Shown: positions 51,852 to 60,503, numbered from the stretch's first letter. The stretch: 64,000 nucleotides of DNA from DATLNM01 sp035536775 (GCA_035536775.1 DATLNM010000048.1:1-64000); one strand, 5' to 3'. Translations and numbers: made by a program. The notes: generated from the sequence alone by a model not told the origin.

Positions 51852-52838
51852 CTATAGCTCGGAGCGCACCTCGTCGACTGCTTTTTGGATGTTGGTCAGC
51901 TTCGCTTTAGCCTCTTCTTCGTTGCGCGTCTTCAGGCCGCAGTCGGGGTCGACGAACATGCGCTCGGGCGGGATGTGCTTGAGCGAGCGACGGATCCCTT
52001 CGGCGAGCTCCTCGACGGGCTCTACGACGTGAGTGTGTACGTCGGAGATCCCTAGGCCGACGAATTTGGTGAACGGGTCGGTCGAGAACTCGTCCAGCAG
52101 GGAGTAGTCCGAGTTGGCGAACTCGAGATCGATCTGGTCGACGGGGATCTCGAGCATCTTTGGGTACGCCCGGTGGAAGTCGCCGTAGCAGATGTGCGTG
52201 ATGGTGTGCGCGCTCAGCGGCTTGGTGACGATGTCCATCGCCTCGATAACTAGGTCGAGCTCGTCCATCCGCGTCGACGCAGCGGGTTCGTCGATCTGGA
52301 TGTACTTGGCGCCTGCGGCTTCGAGGTCCATGGCCTCGTCGCGGATGACCTTGGCGAGGTCGAGGACGAAGTCCCGGCGCGTGGCGTAATGCTCGTTGAA
52401 CGACCAGTCGCAGATCGTGTAGGGCCCGGTGAGCATCCCTTTGACGGGCTTCTCGGTCAGTGACTGCGCGTACTTCCACCAGTCGACGGTGATCGGCTTG
52501 TCGCGCCCGATGGGCCCGGTGGCGATCGGCTTGCGGTAGTAACGGTTGCCGTACGAGCGGACGAGGCCACCGATGTCGAGGCCTGGCAGCTCCTCAGCGA
52601 AGAACGCGACCATGTCACCCCGGTACTGCTCGCCGTCGACGATGAGGTCCATCCCGAGCGAGTCCTGGAACTCGATCCACTCCTTGGTTGCCTTGCGTTC
52701 CAGCTCGGTCAGAGCCTCACGGGTTATCTCTCCCCGCGCGTACTGGCTGCGGGCCTGCGTGATGTAGCTCGGCTTGGGCATGCTGCCGACCGATGTCGTC
52801 CACAGCCCGGGTCCCGGCAGATCGACACCCATCTTCAC
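51852..52838 (-). CDS. cobalamin-independent methionine synthase, C-terminal (catalytic) barrel
   Basis: Protein of 328 residues equal to the catalytic half of MetE, which moves a methyl group from methyl-tetrahydrofolate to homocysteine. The zinc ligands of the family are all present: THICYGDF (His and Cys), IDLEFANSD (Glu) and DPDCGLKTR (Cys). TTSVGSMPKPS at the start and IQIDEPAASTRMDELDL are substrate-site marks. Canonical MetE is about 750 residues with two barrels; here the N-barrel is the separate gene upstream, overlapping by 4 bp (GTGA). It starts at GTG 52838, and its stop abuts that of the convergent beta-helix gene (TAGCTA). Confidence 0.88.
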   Translation of the reverse strand: MKMGVDLPGPGLWTTSVGSMPKPSYITQARSQYARGEITREALTELERKATKEWIEFQDSLGMDLIVDGEQYRGDMVAFFAEELPGLDIGGLVRSYGNRYYRKPIATGPIGRDKPITVDWWKYAQSLTEKPVKGMLTGPYTICDWSFNEHYATRRDFVLDLAKVIRDEAMDLEAAGAKYIQIDEPAASTRMDELDLVIEAMDIVTKPLSAHTITHICYGDFHRAYPKMLEIPVDQIDLEFANSDYSLLDEFSTDPFTKFVGLGISDVHTHVVEPVEELAEGIRRSLKHIPPERMFVDPDCGLKTRNEEEAKAKLTNIQKAVDEVRSEL

Positions 52839-53851
52839 ACCGTCCCTTCTTCGTTGGCGTCCGGCCGAGGCCGCCCGCTTTCTGTTTCGGCGCCGGCGGC
52901 TTCTCCCAGCCGGCGCAGCTTGGCGTTGGCTTTCTCACGCGGCAGGAACTCAAGGCCCGCCGAGGGCGCCACCCGCACACGGTCCTCGCCGAACTGATCG
53001 ACCAGTTCGGCGATCGACCTCTTCAGCTCGTCGAGGTCTTCGAGCCGGGTGTTACGAGAGTCGAGGATCCCTGCCTGGATCTTCTTGTCGGCCGGTACGT
53101 CGGCGAGGAGGTTGCGGTTCTCGGGACCCGAGACGAGGTCGAGAGCAAAAACCTGTGCGGGGAGCTCGAAGAACGCCCCGCCGAGGCGCTTGGCGTCGGC
53201 GAAGTAGGTCGCCAGCGTCACCTCGGCCGAGTTCAGCTCGGACGTAACGGTTGCCAGAGCCCGCTTGGCGAGCTCGAGATCCTCCGGCGCGTCCAGCAAT
53301 GCCGGCTCGTCGATCTGTATGTGTGTCGCTCCGGCGGCCTCGAGCTCGAAGACCTCCTGTGCGAGGACGCCGGCGATCGCCTCGACGAACGTCTCGTGAG
53401 TGCCGTAGTGCTCGTCCACCGAGAGACGAGCGAACGTGATGGGGCCGGGGACGACGGCCTTGACGGGCTTGGTCGCTACAGCCGCGGCGAACTTGTAGGA
53501 GTCCACCGACGAAGGGCCGCGCCATTCGATGGGGCCGGTGCACACCGGTCGACGGTAGTAGACGTTGTTGTCGAACCAACGCAGGAGGCCACCGATCTCG
53601 AACCCCGCGATGTTGCGCGCGAACGGCGTCAGGATGTCGTCCCACCGCGCCTGACCGTCCGTGATGATGTCGATGCCTGCCGCCTCGTGCTCGACGATGA
53701 CAGCGCGTACCAGCTCGTCGCGTGCGGCAGCGACGTCAGCATCACCTGCTCCACCGGACTCCGATGCATGCAACGCCTTGCGAAGGGTGAACTTCTCGCC
53801 CTCCGCGGGAGGCTTCGGATAGGACCCAACCACCGTTGTCTGAACCGCCAT
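52835..53851 (-). CDS. MetE N-terminal-barrel-type protein, lacks zinc ligands
   Basis: Protein of 338 residues related to the first barrel of MetE. It begins TTVVGSYPKPP, has TDGQARWDDIL, VVPGPITFARLS, THIQIDEPALLDAPEDL, then LATYFADAKRLGGAFFELPAQVFALDLVSGPEN and ILDSRNTRLEDLDEL. The last motif and VAPSAGLEFLP are as in the N-terminal barrel of full MetE. It lacks the zinc-binding His-x-Cys and the Cys of DPDCG, so it cannot catalyse alone. I chose ATG 53851 with a strong GGAGGAG upstream. It is the first gene after the SAM-I riboswitch, in the same order as in fused MetE. Confidence 0.82.
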   Translation of the reverse strand: MAVQTTVVGSYPKPPAEGEKFTLRKALHASESGGAGDADVAAARDELVRAVIVEHEAAGIDIITDGQARWDDILTPFARNIAGFEIGGLLRWFDNNVYYRRPVCTGPIEWRGPSSVDSYKFAAAVATKPVKAVVPGPITFARLSVDEHYGTHETFVEAIAGVLAQEVFELEAAGATHIQIDEPALLDAPEDLELAKRALATVTSELNSAEVTLATYFADAKRLGGAFFELPAQVFALDLVSGPENRNLLADVPADKKIQAGILDSRNTRLEDLDELKRSIAELVDQFGEDRVRVAPSAGLEFLPREKANAKLRRLGEAAGAETESGRPRPDANEEGTV

Positions 53852-53911
53852 GCGCTTCTCCTCCACTCTGTTTCGGCGTCCGGTCGAGCCCGTCCGTCCG
53901 CTTTCGGAATG

Positions 53912-53942
53912 AAAAACGCCTCTTTCTCCCGGAAAGAGGCGT
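53912..53942 (-). terminator. riboswitch expression-platform terminator
   Basis: On the minus strand ACGCCTCTTT (53942-53933) pairs with AAAGAGGCGT (53925-53916), followed by TTTTT. It lies between the SAM-I aptamer and the split metE genes, 60 bp before the first start codon, so it is the likely off-switch when SAM is bound. Confidence 0.9.
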
Positions 53943-53953
53943 CGTACAAGCCG

Positions 53954-54039
53954 GCTCATCCGTCCGGGGTTCGCACCTACCGACTAGCGATGGTTGCGGC
54001 GGGATCGACGGGCCGGCCCCTCCCCCGCTCTAGATGAGC
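53954..54039 (-). promoter_or_regulatory. SAM-I (S-box) riboswitch aptamer
   Basis: On the minus strand the closing stem GCTCATC/GATGAGC (54039-54033 with 53960-53954) encloses the conserved S-box core: AGAGCGGGGGAGGGGCCGGC, then CCCGCCGCAACC, and GGTAGGTGCGAACCCCG. The order AGAG-x-GGAGGGA, GCAACC, GGTGC-x-AA-x-CC is that of the SAM-I family. An intrinsic terminator follows. It should reduce expression of the methionine synthase genes when S-adenosylmethionine is plentiful. Confidence 0.88.
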
Positions 54040-54103
54040 TGACCTGATGATAGAGCAAGAGCGACTCTCTGGCCTCCGCCGACGCGGGCACCCCGACCCT
54101 CTG

Positions 54104-54133
54104 AAAAAAGAAGACCCTCCCAGTCCGGGAGGG
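54104..54133 (-). terminator. intrinsic terminator after the IscA-type gene
   Basis: On the minus strand CCCTCCC (54133-54127) pairs with GGGAGGG (54121-54115), followed by a T-rich tract down to TTTTTT (54109-54104). It ends the IscA transcript just before the metE leader. Confidence 0.88.
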
Positions 54134-54158
54134 CCTTCGAAAGAGAGGTCTCAGAGGA

Positions 54159-54545
54159 TCAGAATTGAGCGCTATCCCCACAGGCGCAGGTGCCCTTGGC
54201 GTTCGGGTTGTTGATGGTGAAGCCGGACTGCTGGAGGCTGTCCAGGTAGTCGACCTCGGCGCCCTTCAAGTAGGGGGCGCTCATCTTGTCGATACGCATC
54301 TCGACGCCGTCCGCGAGCGCTACAACGTCGTCCTCGAGCTTGCGGTCGTCGAAGTAGAGCGAGTAACGGAGGCCGGCACAGCCACCCGGCTGGACGGCGA
54401 TACGCAGGGCGTATTCCTTGCCGCCGTGCTCCTCAGGCGCAGCTGCGACCTCGCGCTCCAGAAGCTCCTTGACCTTGGCAGCGGCCATGGGGGTGATCGA
54501 GACGTCTGTGGTCGTGGTGACCATTTCCTTTTCGGTGATGGACAC
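54159..54545 (-). CDS. HesB/IscA-type iron-sulfur cluster insertion protein
   Basis: A-type Fe-S carrier of 128 residues. The three family Cys are seen as QPGGCAGLRYSLYFDD and, at the C-terminus, GTCACGDSAQF. VSITPMAAAKVKELLERE and VEMRIDKMSAPYLKGAEVDYLDSLQQSGFTINNPNAKG complete the fold. Such proteins deliver [4Fe-4S] or [2Fe-2S] clusters to target enzymes. The GTG start at 54545 is not well supported by a ribosome binding site; ATG 54524 in frame is an alternative. It lies alone between terminators and is not in an isc or suf operon here. Confidence 0.92.
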   Translation of the reverse strand: MSITEKEMVTTTTDVSITPMAAAKVKELLEREVAAAPEEHGGKEYALRIAVQPGGCAGLRYSLYFDDRKLEDDVVALADGVEMRIDKMSAPYLKGAEVDYLDSLQQSGFTINNPNAKGTCACGDSAQF

Positions 54546-54623
54546 TTGGCGGCCCTCCTGGCTGTCGGTACTTCGGGCTTTCGGTCGCGCTCTTATCTGA
54601 GGTGGTTCCAGTATATGAGAACG

Positions 54624-54815
54624 TCAGTGAACGACCGTCCATTCCACTACTACGAGCGCAGCCGCCAGCGCTGCAACGGCGACTAGCCACGGCCTGTAGC
54701 GGGCGAAGCCTTGCGGCGGCTCGTCGAACGCAAGGGGCATGAAAACCAAGAGCAGAGCGGCCCCTCCTCCTAGAACAGCCGCAGCGAGGACCGTGATGTG
54801 CCATAGCTGGTGCAC
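54624..54815 (-). CDS. small two-helix membrane protein
   Basis: Short protein of 63 residues with two hydrophobic helices (ITVLAAAVLGGGAALLLVFMPLAF and WLVAVAALAAALVVVEWTVV) joined by a short polar loop (DEPPQGFARYRP). The likely start GTG 54815 comes 1 nt after the TGA of the TldE-like gene, so translation may be coupled. A longer frame overlaps that gene and has no sense. Unknown function. Confidence 0.55.
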   Translation of the reverse strand: MHQLWHITVLAAAVLGGGAALLLVFMPLAFDEPPQGFARYRPWLVAVAALAAALVVVEWTVVH

Positions 54816-54816
54816 G

Positions 54817-56175
54817 TCAGTGCGAGGTCGTGGAGCCGAAGTGGAACGCGCCGATATGGAGGGCGGGCACGACCGTGGAGCCGAACGATCCGTAATCCGG
54901 GGCAAAGGAGTGCAGATCTCGTCCGATCCCCCGGACGGCCCCGAGCGCCTCGAGCACGCTCTGGGCGAAGCGGAGGTTGTGGACCGGCTCCGCCACTTCT
55001 CCGTTTCGGATCCGGAAGGTGCCATCGCGCGTCATGCCCGTGAGCAGGGTCGCCGGCCGATCGAGGATATTCACGTAATGGAACCTGGTCACGAGCAGAC
55101 CGTCGGACACGGCCCCGATGAGCTCCCCGGCTGAACTCGTTCCGGCATCGAGAACGACGTTCGAGGCGAATGGGCCCACCTCGTCGGAGCCAGACGAATG
55201 ACCTGTCAGATCCAGCCCCAGACGTTTCGAGGTTCGGAGGTCGGTCACCGGCCGGGTCGCCCGGCCCTCGTCGATCACCGCGACGCGGCGGCGCGGAACG
55301 CCCTCGAAATCGAAGGCGATGCCGACCGACCTGGGGTGAGCAACGTCATCGGCGATCGTGACGCCATCGACGGCGACTTGTTGATCTCCACACTCGACGA
55401 GGAAACTGTCCCCCTCGATGACTTGCTTCGCCCCGAAGCCCATGTACGACAGGTACTCGATCAGTGTTGCTGCGGCGGGCGGCTCGAGGATGACCTCGTA
55501 GTCGCCCGGTTCTGCCGACGATGGTTCTCCTTGCGGCTGCGCTTTGGTGACTGCCCGAGCGGCTACGGCCTCGACGTCGACATCATCGAGCGCGTGGGAT
55601 GAGTCCTCGCCCCAGCCGGTCGAGCCCCCACCGTCTGCGAGACACGTTGCGATACAGCGCGTGTAGCCGTCGAAGCAGTCGATCCCCGACGACGTGAAGA
55701 TCCCGAACGCATGGGCGCTCGTCTCGTAGACGCCCGCCGCGGAAAGGCCGTCGATAGCCGAGAAGATGCGTCCGACGGAATCGGCGCGGGCCGCGGGCGA
55801 GCAGCCGGCAGTGGTCTCGTCCCACCGCCACGTGGGTTCCGGCCGGCCGACGACGCCCGGGTCGGCCAGTCCCGGGAACGCGTCGTCTCGCATCGACGAT
55901 CGTGCGGCGTCGAGTGCCCGTTGAGCGGCCCGCTTCATATGCTCCGCGTCCAGCTGGTTAGTTCCCGCCGACGCGACGCGGGACCCTACGATCACACGTA
56001 CGTACGCCCGCAGCTCGTCGCGCGAAGTGTTCTGGATGATCCGTGAGCTTGCGTATCGAGTGAGGCCCGTCGTCGATCCCGCCACGACGACCTCTACACC
56101 GTCCGCGCCGGGGAACGCGAGGACGGAACGCGCGGCGTCTCGCGCCTCGTCGTGCGTAACCGGCAACCCCCTCAT
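54817..56175 (-). CDS. TldE/PmbA-type peptidase subunit
   Basis: Protein of 452 residues, the non-zinc partner of the TldD/TldE protease pair. Family marks are a long N-terminal alpha-beta region, then ATLIEYLSYMGFGAKQVIEGDSFL, SVGIAFDFEGVPRRRVAVIDEG, and the C-terminal LLTGMTRDGTFRIRNGEVAEPVHNLRFAQSVLEALG, which is typical. It has no HExxxH metal motif, as expected for TldE. It overlaps the TldD gene by 4 bp (ATGA), so the subunits are made together. In E. coli the complex matures or degrades small peptides; the local substrate is unknown. Confidence 0.9.
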   Translation of the reverse strand: MRGLPVTHDEARDAARSVLAFPGADGVEVVVAGSTTGLTRYASSRIIQNTSRDELRAYVRVIVGSRVASAGTNQLDAEHMKRAAQRALDAARSSMRDDAFPGLADPGVVGRPEPTWRWDETTAGCSPAARADSVGRIFSAIDGLSAAGVYETSAHAFGIFTSSGIDCFDGYTRCIATCLADGGGSTGWGEDSSHALDDVDVEAVAARAVTKAQPQGEPSSAEPGDYEVILEPPAAATLIEYLSYMGFGAKQVIEGDSFLVECGDQQVAVDGVTIADDVAHPRSVGIAFDFEGVPRRRVAVIDEGRATRPVTDLRTSKRLGLDLTGHSSGSDEVGPFASNVVLDAGTSSAGELIGAVSDGLLVTRFHYVNILDRPATLLTGMTRDGTFRIRNGEVAEPVHNLRFAQSVLEALGAVRGIGRDLHSFAPDYGSFGSTVVPALHIGAFHFGSTTSH

Positions 56176-57614
56176 GCGTCGGTGCCGGTGCTGACCCCAC
56201 GGAAGCGAGCGGGCGAGGTTCCATGACCCACCCGCGCGGTCTGGCCGGGTTGGCCTTTGCCGCAGTTAGGGGTGCCCCACACGCGCCACTCCTCGGGCCC
56301 TGCGATCGCGTCACACGAGCGCCAGAACTCATCGGTGATCCCTGTGTAACGCGGGTTCTTGAGCATCCGGCCAAGTTTGCCGTTCTTGATCTCCCACGCG
56401 ATCTCGCATCCGAATTGGAAGTTCTTTCGTTTGTCGTCTATCGACCACGACTTGTTTGTCGCCATGTAGATGCCGTCACCGACGTCCGCCAAAAGATCTT
56501 CGAGCGATCCCGAACCGGGAAGCAGATTGATATTGGCCATCCTGATGAGAGGGAAGTTCTCCCACCCATCGGCCCTCATGGTTCCGTTCGATCGGTCGGC
56601 GCCCATCGCAGCTGCCGTCTCTCGTGACGACTGGAATCCGACCAGGACCCCATCTCGGATGAGATCGACACGCTGAGCGGCCACGCCTTCGTCGTCGAAG
56701 GCATACGTACCTAGCGCGCCCGGGGTCGTCGCGTCCGAAACGATGTTTATGTGATCGGACGCGTAACGGAAGCTGCCGAGCTCCGGGATACCCACGAACG
56801 ATGTGCCGGCGAATGCAGCCTCCATCCCGAGGACGCGGTCGAGCTCGGTTGGGTGACCCACCGACTCGTGGACCTGCAGCATCATCTGGTGCCCATCGAG
56901 AACGAGGGTCGTCGTAACCGCCGGGCACTCCGGGGCAGACAGGAGAGCGACGGCGGTCTCCGCGGTTTCGAGTGCGTTGCCCGGGAGGTCCATCGCCTCG
57001 ACGATCTCGAAACCCCCCGACCCGAAGTGGCCTCTGAAGGAGCCGGGGTACGAGCGCGTCTGGACCTCGCCGTCCCCCACCGCGGACGCCTCGATCCCCG
57101 CGCCGGTGTGCACAATGACCTGCTCGATGAAGCTCCCTTCACTCGAGGCGAACCACGACCGCTGCTTGAGGATGTCCATGGTGGCGCGACCGATCCGGAC
57201 ACCTGGGGTCCGCTCGATCTCTTCGGCCGCCTGGACGAGGATCCCGAGTTTGGTCTCGAGGGGAACGCTCATGGGGTCCACCGCGACGGGCGATTCCCAC
57301 TTTGCTTGATGCGCGGGTTCGGGCACCAGCTCCGTGACTTCAGCGAGCGGGGCACTCGCGCGGGCGACCTCCACGGCGCGTTGCGCGATACGGGCTGCCT
57401 CCCCCTTCTCCATGCGTCGGGAGGCCGCGTAGCCCCATGCGCCGTCAACCAGAACCCTTATGCCGTAGCCCACCGATTCTGTGCGCTCGAGCGATTCGAC
57501 CACCGCTCCGCGCACCGATATCGATTCTGATGTCAGGTCGATGGCGCGTACATCCGCGTATGTCGCGCCCGACGCGGCCGCGTGATCGAGCGCATGCCGA
57601 ACGAGGTCATCCAT
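56172..57614 (-). CDS. TldD-type zinc metalloprotease subunit
   Basis: Catalytic partner of TldE, 480 residues. The zinc motif HExxxH is present as QVHESVGHPTELDRVLG, and a C-terminal Cys (WGTPNCGKGQPGQ) is in the place of the third ligand. Also seen are DLTSESISVRGAVVESLERTESVGYGIRVL in the N-terminal part and LPGSGSLEDLLADVGDGIYM and WEIKNGKLGRMLKNPRYTGITDEFW in the C-terminal part. It starts at ATG 57614 with GGGAG upstream. With TldE it forms a chamber that cleaves flexible peptides. Confidence 0.93.
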   Translation of the reverse strand: MDDLVRHALDHAAASGATYADVRAIDLTSESISVRGAVVESLERTESVGYGIRVLVDGAWGYAASRRMEKGEAARIAQRAVEVARASAPLAEVTELVPEPAHQAKWESPVAVDPMSVPLETKLGILVQAAEEIERTPGVRIGRATMDILKQRSWFASSEGSFIEQVIVHTGAGIEASAVGDGEVQTRSYPGSFRGHFGSGGFEIVEAMDLPGNALETAETAVALLSAPECPAVTTTLVLDGHQMMLQVHESVGHPTELDRVLGMEAAFAGTSFVGIPELGSFRYASDHINIVSDATTPGALGTYAFDDEGVAAQRVDLIRDGVLVGFQSSRETAAAMGADRSNGTMRADGWENFPLIRMANINLLPGSGSLEDLLADVGDGIYMATNKSWSIDDKRKNFQFGCEIAWEIKNGKLGRMLKNPRYTGITDEFWRSCDAIAGPEEWRVWGTPNCGKGQPGQTARVGHGTSPARFRGVSTGTDA

Positions 57615-57626
57615 CCCGGAACTCCC

Positions 57627-59240
57627 TCAAAGAAGGTTCGAGCTCCGGGGATAAGCGATGTCCGGATCGGTGACGACGTTGACGACAGCAGGCTCGCCGC
57701 TCGCAAGTGCCTCCTTCAGCGCGCCTCCGATCTCATCAGGTTCGGTCACGAAGTAGCCTCGGCCGCCGAAGGCCTCCATCACCTTGTCGTAACGGATCCC
57801 CGGCCGCAGGTCGGTCACGACGTCGTATCCGTAGAGGGCGCGCATCGGGTGCTTCTCGAGTCCCCAGATCCCGTTGTTACCGATGACGCAGACGACGGGA
57901 AGACCGAGTCTCACGAGAGTCTCGAGCTCCATGCCGGAGAACCCGATCGCGCCGTCTCCGTAAAGAACGACCACCTGGCGGTCGGGATAGAGCGTCTTAG
58001 CGGCGATCGAGTAACCCGCTCCGACTCCAAGACAACCGAAGGGTCCGGGATCCAGCCAGCACCCCGGCTCATATGACGCGATCTCGCGACCCGCGTATGA
58101 CACGAAATCCCCCCCGTCGCCGATAACGATCGCGTCGCGATCCAGCAAAGGCGACAACTCACCGTAGATACGCATCGGGTGGATGGGGTTCGCATCAGAG
58201 TGGAGCTCCTCTTGAACCTTGTCGGAGCGCGCCTTCTCTTCCGCGCTCAGCACCTCGATCCACTCCGTCGTTTCGGGAGTTGCGCCGGAGTCGGCCAGCG
58301 CAGCGAGCGTGAGGTCGAGCCGTGCTCCGATCGACGCCGCAACCTCAACATGGGTCGCGATGAGGTCGGGATGTGAATCGAAGTGAACGACCTTCGCGTC
58401 GGGACCGAACTGCCCGAAGCCGAGCCGGAAGTCCATCGGAGTGCCGGCAACGATGACGAGGTCGGCGCCTTTGAACGCCGCAGAGCGAGCACGCGAGAAC
58501 GACAGCCGGTGATCGGCGGGGAGGCAGCCACGCCCCTGTCCGCTCATGAAGACGGGAAGCCCCGCCGTTTCGGCGAGCCGGCGTAGGGCCCCTTCTGCTC
58601 CGTCCAGCCACACGTTCGAGCCGGCGACCAAGACGGGTTTGCGAGCATCCGAGAGGAGTCGCGCGACGACATCGACCGCATCCGGGTCAGGCGCGGCGTG
58701 GTCAGGCGTGCCGGGTGTACCGGGGTCGAGGGATGTTGGATTGAACATCACATCGACCGGGAAATCGAGGAAGCGAGGCCCCCGCGGAGGCGTCATCGCC
58801 GCAAGCGCTGCCGCGAACACCGCCGACGCGAGCTCGGACGGATCCATCACGGTGCGCGCCGGCGCGAGTGGATCGACGAACGGGCCGTGCTCTATCTCCT
58901 GGAGCGAACCTTGGCCCCATCTGAAGATCGGTGCCCTTCCGCCCAGGCACAGCAGGGGGGCGCAGTTGAACCCAGCCTGAGCCAGCGCGCTCATGGTGTT
59001 GGTGACGCCGGGGCCGGCGGTCACAGCGGCGGCGGCGACGGAGCGGGACAATCGGGCCATGGCCTCAGCGGCGAAGGCAGCGGTCTGCTCGTGTCGAACA
59101 TCCACGAGAGCTATATCTTCGAGGTGACAGCCGTCGATGATCGGAAAGATGTGACCGCCCGTGAGGGTGAAGAGATGGTTGATGCCCAGCGCCTTCAGGG
59201 CGCGCGCTATGAGCTGCCCACCGTGCCCTTCGTCCGACAT
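57627..59240 (-). CDS. thiamine diphosphate-dependent enzyme (acetolactate synthase-like)
   Basis: ThDP enzyme of 537 residues. The catalytic Glu lies in DVRHEQTAAFAAEAMARL. The cofactor motif GDGAIGFSGMELETLVRLGLPVVCVIGNNG (GDG to NN) is clear, and EVLSAEEKARSDK plus LDPGPFGCLGVGAGYSIAAKTLYPDRQV fit the acetolactate synthase/oxalyl-CoA decarboxylase/2-hydroxyacyl-CoA lyase group. With no small subunit gene beside it, it is unlikely to be the biosynthetic acetohydroxyacid synthase; a lyase or decarboxylase is more likely. I chose ATG 59240, where the family fold begins; TAAGCT ends 7 nt upstream (leaderless). This ATG overlaps the start codon of the divergent gene. Confidence 0.88.
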   Translation of the reverse strand: MSDEGHGGQLIARALKALGINHLFTLTGGHIFPIIDGCHLEDIALVDVRHEQTAAFAAEAMARLSRSVAAAAVTAGPGVTNTMSALAQAGFNCAPLLCLGGRAPIFRWGQGSLQEIEHGPFVDPLAPARTVMDPSELASAVFAAALAAMTPPRGPRFLDFPVDVMFNPTSLDPGTPGTPDHAAPDPDAVDVVARLLSDARKPVLVAGSNVWLDGAEGALRRLAETAGLPVFMSGQGRGCLPADHRLSFSRARSAAFKGADLVIVAGTPMDFRLGFGQFGPDAKVVHFDSHPDLIATHVEVAASIGARLDLTLAALADSGATPETTEWIEVLSAEEKARSDKVQEELHSDANPIHPMRIYGELSPLLDRDAIVIGDGGDFVSYAGREIASYEPGCWLDPGPFGCLGVGAGYSIAAKTLYPDRQVVVLYGDGAIGFSGMELETLVRLGLPVVCVIGNNGIWGLEKHPMRALYGYDVVTDLRPGIRYDKVMEAFGGRGYFVTEPDEIGGALKEALASGEPAVVNVVTDPDIAYPRSSNLL

Positions 59241-60234
59241 GCGGCGTAGCTTAAACCTGCGCGTACGACGCGCCGCGGTCGTGCTCACGCTCTGCTCCGC
59301 AACGCTGCCGGCATGGTCCCCGCCGCTACACGGGAAGCCGGTGTCTGTCGGGGACCGGCCCCACTACCTTCCGGGCCCGGCGACCCTGGGGCGGGTCAAT
59401 GTCATCACTGGGAAACACCCGTCGGTGATGCTGGTCCGCATCCCACGTCGCACGAGCATCGACATGCACCTGATGCCGGGTCGCAGGTCGGGCCCGAACG
59501 CTTCGATCGAGATCCAGGGCGCCGGCCGAGCGGTCGGCTTCGCACTGACGCGCGACGCTCCCTCGGACTCATTGCCAAAGGGCTTCCAGCTGGCGGTCCG
59601 TCTCGGGGACTGCACGACCCCTGGTTGCGACCCGGGACGGAAGCTCAACAACTTCATGTACCCCTTCGAATTCGGGGAAGGTGTTCATCCGCGGACGTTG
59701 CGCCCGGGCGTCTACAGGCTCTACCTGATCGCCGACGGGTCACGAGTAAGGGTCCGCTTCACGCTCGAGGGTCTCCGCGGGCGGACGAAGCTGCACAGCG
59801 CGAGGCGCGCCCCGGTCGATGTGCGGAGTCCGAAGATCCACACCAACCAGCATGACGGCCGCGTCGTGTACTCCGCGGGCAGCACGTACCGCGGTGGCTA
59901 CCGGGGCTTCTATGTATCGACGATCCACGCCCTGGGCCGTCGCTTCGATGGGGCGCTGTGGGGCCTATGCAGCTACCGAGATCTGGCGCCGCCCGAGGAC
60001 GTCGGGTATGGGCCGCACTGCAGTGGTGCTCAGGCGGATGGAGGGGATGCGTTCGGTTACTTCACCGGCGGCCCATTACATCGCGGCTTCCGCGTCACGA
60101 TCATCGGGACCTACTCGAAGAACGATCCGCTGCGAACTCTCGACGGGCGCAGGGGTGTCGGCGCGTGGCTCATCTCGCCGGGACCCATCGACCGCGTGGG
60201 GTCGCAGGCGTTCTTCCTGAGTTACGACCTCTAG
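59239..60234 (+). CDS. secreted hypothetical protein (331 aa)
   Basis: Exported protein of 331 residues with a basic N-terminus and a hydrophobic core (LRVRRAAVVLTLCSATLPAWS). The rest is beta-rich, with Cys pairs (DCTTPGCDPG, GLCSYRD, GPHCSGAQADG), Arg-rich patches and phrases such as FGEGVHPRTLRPGVYRLYLIADGSRVRVRF, which look like an extracellular sandwich domain. I do not recognise a family. ATG 59239 is within CATG, overlapping the ATG of the opposite gene. It has no ribosome binding site and no clear -10 box, so the start is uncertain; a start at GTG 59281 would shorten the signal peptide. Confidence 0.65.
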   Translation: MRRSLNLRVRRAAVVLTLCSATLPAWSPPLHGKPVSVGDRPHYLPGPATLGRVNVITGKHPSVMLVRIPRRTSIDMHLMPGRRSGPNASIEIQGAGRAVGFALTRDAPSDSLPKGFQLAVRLGDCTTPGCDPGRKLNNFMYPFEFGEGVHPRTLRPGVYRLYLIADGSRVRVRFTLEGLRGRTKLHSARRAPVDVRSPKIHTNQHDGRVVYSAGSTYRGGYRGFYVSTIHALGRRFDGALWGLCSYRDLAPPEDVGYGPHCSGAQADGGDAFGYFTGGPLHRGFRVTIIGTYSKNDPLRTLDGRRGVGAWLISPGPIDRVGSQAFFLSYDL

Positions 60235-60248
60235 GTCGGCCCGGCGTC

Positions 60249-60503
60249 CTATTCGCCGTCCGAAACCCAGCGCGTCCCACCGGTTTCCCCGGTCGCCGCG
60301 GTCTCACCTGAGCTGCGCCTGATGACGTCGTCGGATTCGTGATCGGTGACGGCGGGATCGAACGTCCTCGCCTCGGACTCCTCGAGCATCCTGCGCGCGG
60401 CTCGGCGCGCGGCGTCCATGTCGGGAAGCTCGTGCTCCCCGCTCCTCAGCATCTTGGCCGCGAGGCTCTCTATCTTGGCCTCGAGATCCTGGTTCTCGGC
60501 CAT
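60249..60503 (-). CDS. small hypothetical protein (84 aa)
   Basis: Acidic cytoplasmic protein of 84 residues: MAENQDLEAKIESLAAKMLRSGEHELPDMDAARRAARRMLEESEARTFDP and a Glu/Thr-rich end. The first half is a predicted helical pair, and the second half looks disordered. GGAG lies 5 nt before ATG 60503. It follows the KorB gene by 49 bp and probably shares its transcript. Unknown function. Confidence 0.62.
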   Translation of the reverse strand: MAENQDLEAKIESLAAKMLRSGEHELPDMDAARRAARRMLEESEARTFDPAVTDHESDDVIRRSSGETAATGETGGTRWVSDGE

